This document shows, one piece after another, positions 59,667 through 64,000 of a stretch of DNA of 64,000 nt; position 1 is the stretch's first letter, and each line of letters starts with the position of its first letter. The notes beneath the pieces are model-generated. The model saw only the letters and a program-made list of their open reading frames with translations. It did no database searches and was not told where the DNA came from. The translations under genes were made by a program, and so were the position numbers. The stretch lies in assembly GCF_014640615.1 (NCBI RefSeq), contig NZ_BMHH01000015.1, positions 1-64,000 on the forward strand, in the 5' to 3' direction. This DNA is from Paramesorhizobium endophyticum (GTDB taxonomy: Bacteria > Pseudomonadota > Alphaproteobacteria > Rhizobiales > Rhizobiaceae).

Positions 59667-60851
59667 TCACGCCGCCGCATCGCCCTCCACCCGTCGCGTC
59701 GTGATGGCCATCCACAGACCGAGCGTGGCGGCGAGGCCGCCGATCAGGAACACGAACGAATAGCCCCATGAATCCGCCAGAATGCCGGCCACGGGTCCCG
59801 TCGCGCCATAGGCAAGGTCCTGGAAAGCGGCGAAGCCGCCCAGCGCCGTGCCGCGCAGATGCGGGGGCACCTGCTTGACCACTTCGGAGCCCATGGCGGG
59901 AAACACCAGCGAGCAGCCGAGCCCGGTCAGCAGCGCCCCGGCGAGGGCCGCATAGGGCCCTGGCGCCATCCACAGCAGATATTGGCCGCAGGCTTCCACC
60001 GCGAGCGAGACGATGGCGACGGGCGCTCCGCCGATCCGGTCCGGCAGATGGCCGCCGAGAAGCCGCATCAGCACGAACCCCACACCGAAGCAGGTAAGGC
60101 CAAGCCCGGCATGGGGCCAGCCACGGCTGAGGAAATAGAGCGAGAAGAATGCGCCCAGCGCCGCAAAGCCGACCCCTTGCAACCCCACGGCGGCGCCCGG
60201 ACGCCAGATGCGCCCGATGATCCGCCAGAACGGCTCGCGCTTGCCCGCCTGCGGCGCAACAGCCGGAAGCCAGTGGATGGCAACGAGCCCGGCGAGCGGC
60301 AGGGCCGCCGTCACCGCCATCAGCCCGCCAAAGCCCAGCCGGTCGAGCAGCATCAGCCCCAGCGGGCCGCCCAAGGCGAAAGCGCCATACATGCCCATGC
60401 CGACCAGCGCCATCACCTGGCCCGAGCGGGCATGGCCCATCAGGCCGATGCCCCAGCTGATCATGCCGACCATGGCCACGCTTTCGCCGAGCCCGAGGAG
60501 AAGCCGCCCGAGGATCAGCACCGTATAGCTCGCTCCGGCGGTAAGCCCCGGCCAGCTCGCCAGCAGGCAGATCACCCCCGCCGCCGCATAGATGACAAGG
60601 CCGCGCTGCATGCAGAGCTTGCCGCCGAGCCTGTCCGCCCATGCCCCGGCGCGCCCGCGCGTCAGGATCGTGGAGAGGAAGGCAATGCCGACCGCGAGGC
60701 CGCCATAGGCATTGTCGAGGCCGAGCCCCTGCACGACATGCACAGGCACTGCCGGAAGCGCCATGGCGACGCTGAGATAAGAAAGAAAAAGCGCCGCCGT
60801 CAGCGCGACGACGCGGCGATAGGCCAGATCTGGCCGGGTGGTATCATGCAT
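59667..60851 (-). CDS. MFS transporter (YfcJ/YhhS-like arabinose-efflux group)
   Basis: A 394-residue inner-membrane transporter with 12 helices. The loop between helices 2 and 3 has GRAGAWADRLGGKLCMQRG, a variant of the MFS motif A, and helix 5 shows GLGESVAMVGMISWGIGLMG. The second half repeats the pattern with GGHLPDRIGGAPVAIVSL. Probably a proton-driven exporter of a sugar or drug; the substrate is unknown. It is convergent with the AraC gene and followed by no obvious partner. Confidence 0.88.
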   Translation of the reverse strand: MHDTTRPDLAYRRVVALTAALFLSYLSVAMALPAVPVHVVQGLGLDNAYGGLAVGIAFLSTILTRGRAGAWADRLGGKLCMQRGLVIYAAAGVICLLASWPGLTAGASYTVLILGRLLLGLGESVAMVGMISWGIGLMGHARSGQVMALVGMGMYGAFALGGPLGLMLLDRLGFGGLMAVTAALPLAGLVAIHWLPAVAPQAGKREPFWRIIGRIWRPGAAVGLQGVGFAALGAFFSLYFLSRGWPHAGLGLTCFGVGFVLMRLLGGHLPDRIGGAPVAIVSLAVEACGQYLLWMAPGPYAALAGALLTGLGCSLVFPAMGSEVVKQVPPHLRGTALGGFAAFQDLAYGATGPVAGILADSWGYSFVFLIGGLAATLGLWMAITTRRVEGDAAA

Positions 60852-60904
60852 CGTTGCATACTCTTGATTTAGAGCGTTTCACGGTTTGATGGAAACTGTT
60901 GCTA

Positions 60905-61078
60905 CCGTGACCCCTTCACCCTCGCCCTTCGAGGCTCGCTACGCGAGCACCTCAGGATGAGGGTGAAGAGGCGTCGGCGTTTCAATAGCCCTCATGGTGA
61001 GGTGCGATTGGACCCTGATGAGCGAGCGTAGCGAGCCCCGAAGGGGGAATGAGCCTCGAACCACGAGGGCGCTTGGCG
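60905..61078. repeat. Palindromic repeat, second family, copy 2
   Basis: CACCCTCGCCCTTCGAGGCT, then GCGAGCACCTCAGGATGAGG (about 60917-60962), pairs with a partial, diverged reverse arm around 61025-61071 (CGAGCCCCGAAGG, CCTCGAACCACGAGGGCGCT). It is flanked on both sides by a short inverted pair: CGTTTCACGGTTTGATGGAAAC at about 60876 and GTTTCCATCAAAACATGAACG at about 61080. Same family as 15.6-15.8 kb. Confidence 0.75.
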
Positions 61079-61131
61079 CTGTTTCCATCAAAACATGAAC
61101 GGCTCTAGTCTGGTTGGTTTTCAGTACCGCG

Positions 61132-61788
61132 TCACCCGATACGCATGGAAAGCTCGATATCCTCGGCGAACGGCACCGACATGTAGCCATTGCCGGGCGA
61201 GCGGACATGCTCGAGATATTCAGGACAATAGTCGGCATTGTCGGCGACGATGAATGCGCCGGGGCGCAGGCGGTCTTCGACGAGCCGCAGGATTTCCGGA
61301 TAGAGCGACTTTGCGCCGTCGAGCAGCAGCAGGTCGACCGTTTCAGGGAGATCGGCGCTCAGCGTCTTGAGCGCGTCGCCTTCGCGGATTTCGACGAGAT
61401 CGATAAGCCCGCCTTCCGTCAGGTGCTGCCGCGCCCGCTTGACTTTCGACGGCTCGAACTCGCTGGTGATGAGCCGCCCGCCGCCATTGTCGCGCAAGGC
61501 CGCGGCGAGGTGCAGGGTCGAGATGCCGAAGGAGGTGCCGAACTCGAGGATTGTCCTCGCCCTTGAGCCGCGCGCCAGCATATAAAGCAGCAGCCCGGTT
61601 TCGCGCGAGACGGGCAGCCATAGATCCTTGAGGCGTCCATAAAGGTCGAGATATTCGGTCTTGCTGCGCATAAGGCGCTCCCGCTCGGCGCAGGATATTG
61701 CGGCGAGCGCCGGGCTCGTCGCCCTCTCGGCTTCGTCAAACAGGCGGTCGAGAAGCGGCGCCAGCGGCGCGGTGGTAAGCGTGGTCAT
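61132..61788 (-). CDS. SAM-dependent O-methyltransferase (class I, CCoAOMT-like)
   Basis: A 218-residue methyltransferase. Visible are the AdoMet motif ILEFGTSFGISTLHLAAALR, the acidic ribose contact RLITSEFEPSKV, the ETVDLLLLDGAKSLYPEILR motif and FIVADNADYC, the pattern of the caffeoyl-CoA/catechol O-methyltransferase family (Methyltransf_24). Substrate unknown. It is divergent from the TetR regulator gene with 94 bp between, so probably the regulated target. Start ATG 61788 (MTTLTTAP), with GGAG six bases upstream; the longer upstream frame overlaps the regulator gene and is not credible. Confidence 0.88.
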   Translation of the reverse strand: MTTLTTAPLAPLLDRLFDEAERATSPALAAISCAERERLMRSKTEYLDLYGRLKDLWLPVSRETGLLLYMLARGSRARTILEFGTSFGISTLHLAAALRDNGGGRLITSEFEPSKVKRARQHLTEGGLIDLVEIREGDALKTLSADLPETVDLLLLDGAKSLYPEILRLVEDRLRPGAFIVADNADYCPEYLEHVRSPGNGYMSVPFAEDIELSMRIG

Positions 61789-61837
61789 CATATTCTCCGT
61801 TAGCAAGGAACACAGCTCTTGTGCCGGGCCGGAAAAT

Positions 61838-61850
61838 ACGAATAATTCGT
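61838..61850. promoter_or_regulatory. Palindromic operator candidate in the tetR/methyltransferase promoter
   Basis: A perfect 6-bp inverted repeat ACGAAT-A-ATTCGT in the 94-bp divergent region, 33 bp before the TetR start and 50 bp before the methyltransferase start. Well placed for a TetR dimer controlling both genes. Confidence 0.5.
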
Positions 61851-61882
61851 CGCGTTTCCTATTCGCATTGGTGGAGCGTGTG

Positions 61883-62515
61883 ATGAGCGGTGGCCATAAA
61901 ACACTGGTATCATTGAGAAAACAGCCGAAACAGGCCCGCTCCAGCGAGCTTGTTTCGGCCATTTTGCAAGCCGCTGTTCAGGTTTTGACGCAGGAAGGCG
62001 CACAGCGTTTTACCACCGCGCGCGTGGCGGAAAGGGCCGGCATCAGCATCGGCTCGCTCTATCAATATTTTCCGAACAAGGCGTCCATCCTGTTCCGGCT
62101 CCAATGCGACGAGTGGCGGCAGACGGCCCGCATGTTGCGCCAGATCCTGGAAGAGAGGGAGAAGCCGCCGCTCGACCGGCTGCGGACGCTGGTGCACGCC
62201 TTCCTGCGGTCCGAATGCGAGGAGGCCGAGGTTCGCGTGGCCCTCGACGACGCGGCTCCGCTCTATCGCGATGCGCCCGAGGCTGAGACGGCTCGGGCCG
62301 AAGCGGACCGGGTCCTGACGGATTTCATGCACGACCTGCTCCCCGCCGCATCGGCGGATATCCGGGAGCGGGCCGGAGACCTGATCATGACGACGATGAC
62401 CGCGGTCGGAAAGCAATTCTCGGAAACGCCGCGAACCGAGGCCGAAATCGTGGCTTACGCAAACGCCATGGCCGATATGCTCCGCGCCTATGTGGTGGAT
62501 TTAAAGCGGGGTTGA
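61883..62515 (+). CDS. TetR-family transcriptional regulator
   Basis: A 210-residue repressor. The N-terminal helix-turn-helix is ARVAERAGISIGSLYQYFPN (about residues 46-65) in a TetR_N domain, followed by a helical ligand-binding domain (about 80-205). It is divergent from the O-methyltransferase gene and likely represses it and itself. Start ATG 61883 with GGAG eight bases upstream; the open frame further upstream is antisense to the methyltransferase gene. The helix LVSLRKQPKQARSSELVSAI is the usual N-terminal arm that contacts DNA. Confidence 0.9.
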   Translation: MSGGHKTLVSLRKQPKQARSSELVSAILQAAVQVLTQEGAQRFTTARVAERAGISIGSLYQYFPNKASILFRLQCDEWRQTARMLRQILEEREKPPLDRLRTLVHAFLRSECEEAEVRVALDDAAPLYRDAPEAETARAEADRVLTDFMHDLLPAASADIRERAGDLIMTTMTAVGKQFSETPRTEAEIVAYANAMADMLRAYVVDLKRG

Positions 62516-62546
62516 AATCCAAATGGATTTAACGGAAGCGCGAGGC

Positions 62547-62722
62547 GCCCCCCTCTGCCCTGCCGGGCATCTCCCCCGCAAGGGGGGAGATGAGCCTTCA
62601 TCGGCGCTTGGCACCAGTCGCAAGCGTTACAGGATGAAGCCGGAGCGTCGTGTCAGCCAATCTCCCCCCTTGTGGGGGAGATGCCCGGCAGGGCAGAGGG
62701 GGGTTACTGTCCCGCCAACGCC
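62547..62722. repeat. Palindromic element, copy 5
   Basis: Arms CGCCCCCCTCTGCCCTGCCG then GCATCTCCCCCGCAAGGGGG (62547-62590) and the mirror image (62662-62722, GTTACTGTCCCGCCAACG). It lies between convergent tetR and ubiV and is not in coding frame with either. Confidence 0.85.
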
Positions 62723-62739
62723 TCCGTCAAAAAAACGCC

Positions 62740-63663
62740 CTACCCCACAGCCCGCTCATACGCCGCACCATAAGCACCCGCCAGGAAGCCGTTGGAGAAG
62801 GCCGCGCCGGGCAGAAGCGCGGCAAGATCGTGCGCGGCCTCCTGTCCATCCATTCCGGCATCCAGAACCCGGCGGAAGATCGTGGCGACCGCGACCATGT
62901 CCGTGCCATGCGGCGAGAGGCGGAACGAGGTGACGCCCGCGGCGGTCAGTTGCCCGATATCATCAAGAAGATTGCAATAGGTAGACGACAGCGTCTGCAC
63001 GCCGTTGACCGCAAGGAAGGATTCGCCGTCGAGCGTACCCACCTCCAGCCCGTCCGGATCCTCGCCGCAGACGAACTGGCAATTATCCTTGGCCAGCCCA
63101 TGCACCCGCGCATGATAGCAGCGGCCGGAAATGGCGAGCGGCACACGTCCGAAAGCCCAGACCTCCGGCTCGATGCCGTGGAACGCCGCCTCCCGCGCCA
63201 GAAGCTCGATGGACGCGAGCGGCAGTTCGGGCGGCAGACAGACGCGCGTGGCGCCGCGCCGCGCCAGATGCGCAAGCGTGCCTTCATTATAGACATTGAC
63301 CAGCGGGCCGACCGTGAAACGCCGTCCGGGGTCCATATGCGCCAGCATGGTCAGGTCGTTGACCTCCACTTCCATGCCGTCATTGGCCGTGAGGTCCACG
63401 CACATCTGCCGCTCGCGCTTCAGCGTGACCAGCGCCAGCGAGGAAAGGATCACCTTCTTGCCCGCGCGCTCGAGCCGCTCGATGGCCTCGGGAATGCGGT
63501 CGATATAGAATGGCAGCCGCTTGGAGCAGACCACTTCGCCGAGGCATACCCGGTCAACCGGCGCTTCGTCCGCGATGCGGGCATAGAAATCGCTCCATTG
63601 ATCCGCCGTCCAGTTGAAGAGCAGCGGCCCGAGCGTGATGGAGGTTTTTTCTGTCATAGCCAT
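62740..63663 (-). CDS. ubiV: UbiV, U32-family ubiquinone hydroxylation protein
   Basis: A 307-residue U32 peptidase-family protein. With UbiU it carries a [4Fe-4S] cluster and hydroxylates ubiquinone precursors without oxygen, using prephenate as donor. Candidate cluster cysteines are Cys40 (VCLGEVVC) and Cys182, Cys195 and Cys199 (GRCYHARVHGL, DNCQFVC). The ubiU gene ends 11 bp upstream on the same strand, the normal operon order. Its presence implies the organism respires without oxygen, e.g. by denitrification, which suits Ochrobactrum/Brucella. All key cysteines are present and the length fits. Confidence 0.92.
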   Translation of the reverse strand: MAMTEKTSITLGPLLFNWTADQWSDFYARIADEAPVDRVCLGEVVCSKRLPFYIDRIPEAIERLERAGKKVILSSLALVTLKRERQMCVDLTANDGMEVEVNDLTMLAHMDPGRRFTVGPLVNVYNEGTLAHLARRGATRVCLPPELPLASIELLAREAAFHGIEPEVWAFGRVPLAISGRCYHARVHGLAKDNCQFVCGEDPDGLEVGTLDGESFLAVNGVQTLSSTYCNLLDDIGQLTAAGVTSFRLSPHGTDMVAVATIFRRVLDAGMDGQEAAHDLAALLPGAAFSNGFLAGAYGAAYERAVG

Positions 63664-63673
63664 GTCCTCACCT

Positions 63674-64000
63674 TCATCGCCACGTTTTGCGATAGGCGCC
63701 TGCGGTTGTCGTCTGTCCCTCGCTCAAATGCTGGAGCACACCGGCGGGGATCGGCTCGCCCGCCATTTGCGCATCGACCGCACGGCGGAAGCTCGCCACC
63801 ACGTCGCGGATATAGGACCGGCTTCGCTGGCGCCCCTCGATCTTGAAGGCGCTGACCCCAGCCTGCACGAGTTGCGGGATGAGCGTTGCGGCATCGAGAC
63901 TCACCGGATCCTCGAAGACATGGCCGCGATAGTCCCCCGCCGAGAAACAACCCTTGCACAGCGTCGGGTAAGGCGCGGGCTGATGCTTCGGCACGCGGTC
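63674..64000 (-). CDS. ubiU: UbiU, C-terminal part (runs off the window)
   Basis: The last 108 residues of UbiU, the U32-family partner of UbiV. PTLCKGCFSAGDYRGHVFED carries two of its [4Fe-4S] cysteines, and AGVSAFKIEGRQRSRSYIRD is the family C-terminal motif. The frame is open to the window edge, so the 5' two-thirds lies to the right. The stop is 11 bp upstream of the ubiV start. ubiT, the usual SCP2-domain partner, would be expected further right but is not seen here. Confidence 0.9.
   Translation of the reverse strand, partial: DRVPKHQPAPYPTLCKGCFSAGDYRGHVFEDPVSLDAATLIPQLVQAGVSAFKIEGRQRSRSYIRDVVASFRRAVDAQMAGEPIPAGVLQHLSEGQTTTAGAYRKTWR

Noticed and set aside
1-64000. CRISPR array, insertion sequences or prophage
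   Set aside because: No regularly spaced direct repeats, transposase, integrase or phage structural genes were found on either strand.

Overview
The window is 64 kb of chromosomal DNA from an alphaproteobacterium of the Hyphomicrobiales, most likely a Brucellaceae member of the Ochrobactrum/Brucella type. The clues are the divergent chpT/eipA pair (cell-cycle phosphotransferase beside envelope integrity protein A), a MucR regulator, an Omp25/Omp31-type barrel protein, DUF992 and DUF930 secreted proteins, and families of GC-rich palindromic repeats of the rhizobial/Brucella kind. Codon use is GC-rich nearly throughout. The clear exception is an AT-rich islet at about 7.2-9.75 kb.

Layout. 0-4 kb: a CheY-like receiver, a Phd/YefM antitoxin with a frameshifted toxin, chpT, eipA and a membrane-anchored coiled-coil gene. 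4-7 kb: a DUF930 protein and a dehydrogenase/aminotransferase pair for a 3-amino sugar. 7.1-9.75 kb: tRNA-Met(CAT), followed immediately by a two-gene islet (ParB-like protein plus Dam-type adenine methylase). 9.8-16.8 kb: a LacI-regulated sugar ABC importer with a PfkB kinase and a GatZ-family protein, probably a tagatose/galactitol route. 16.9-17.6 kb: a VapBC module. 17.7-23.5 kb: FtsK translocase, two secreted proteins and a class III aminotransferase. 23.7-30 kb: three paralogous beta-propeller proteins surrounding an aldo/keto reductase and a divergent MFS/LysR pair. 30-39.9 kb: a large MscS channel, an RND pump with two adaptor lipoproteins and an LldD-type dehydrogenase. 40-43 kb: omega-aminotransferase, Ser/Thr phosphatase and GNAT. 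43-45.5 kb: arsR-acr3-arsC-arsH. 45.6-48.9 kb: a corrinoid importer (btuFCD-like) behind a cobalamin riboswitch. 49-58 kb: stress and envelope genes (ferritin-like, repeat-rich secreted protein, HExxH protein, MucR, DUF992, Omp31-like, SDR, KGG protein). 57.8-62.5 kb: two transporters, AraC and TetR regulators and an O-methyltransferase. 62.7-64 kb: ubiV and the end of ubiU, for oxygen-independent ubiquinone synthesis; ubiU runs off the right edge.

The most unusual points are these. (1) The ParB-like/Dam pair beside tRNA-Met looks like a small horizontally acquired DNA-modification module with no integrase. (2) Palindromic elements sit exactly at two translationally coupled operon junctions (37.3-37.5 kb and 47.4-47.6 kb), stay open in frame and may extend the N-termini of an efflux adaptor and of the corrinoid permease. 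(3) There is a three-member family of propeller proteins without signal peptides. No CRISPR array, insertion sequence, integrase or rRNA was seen.
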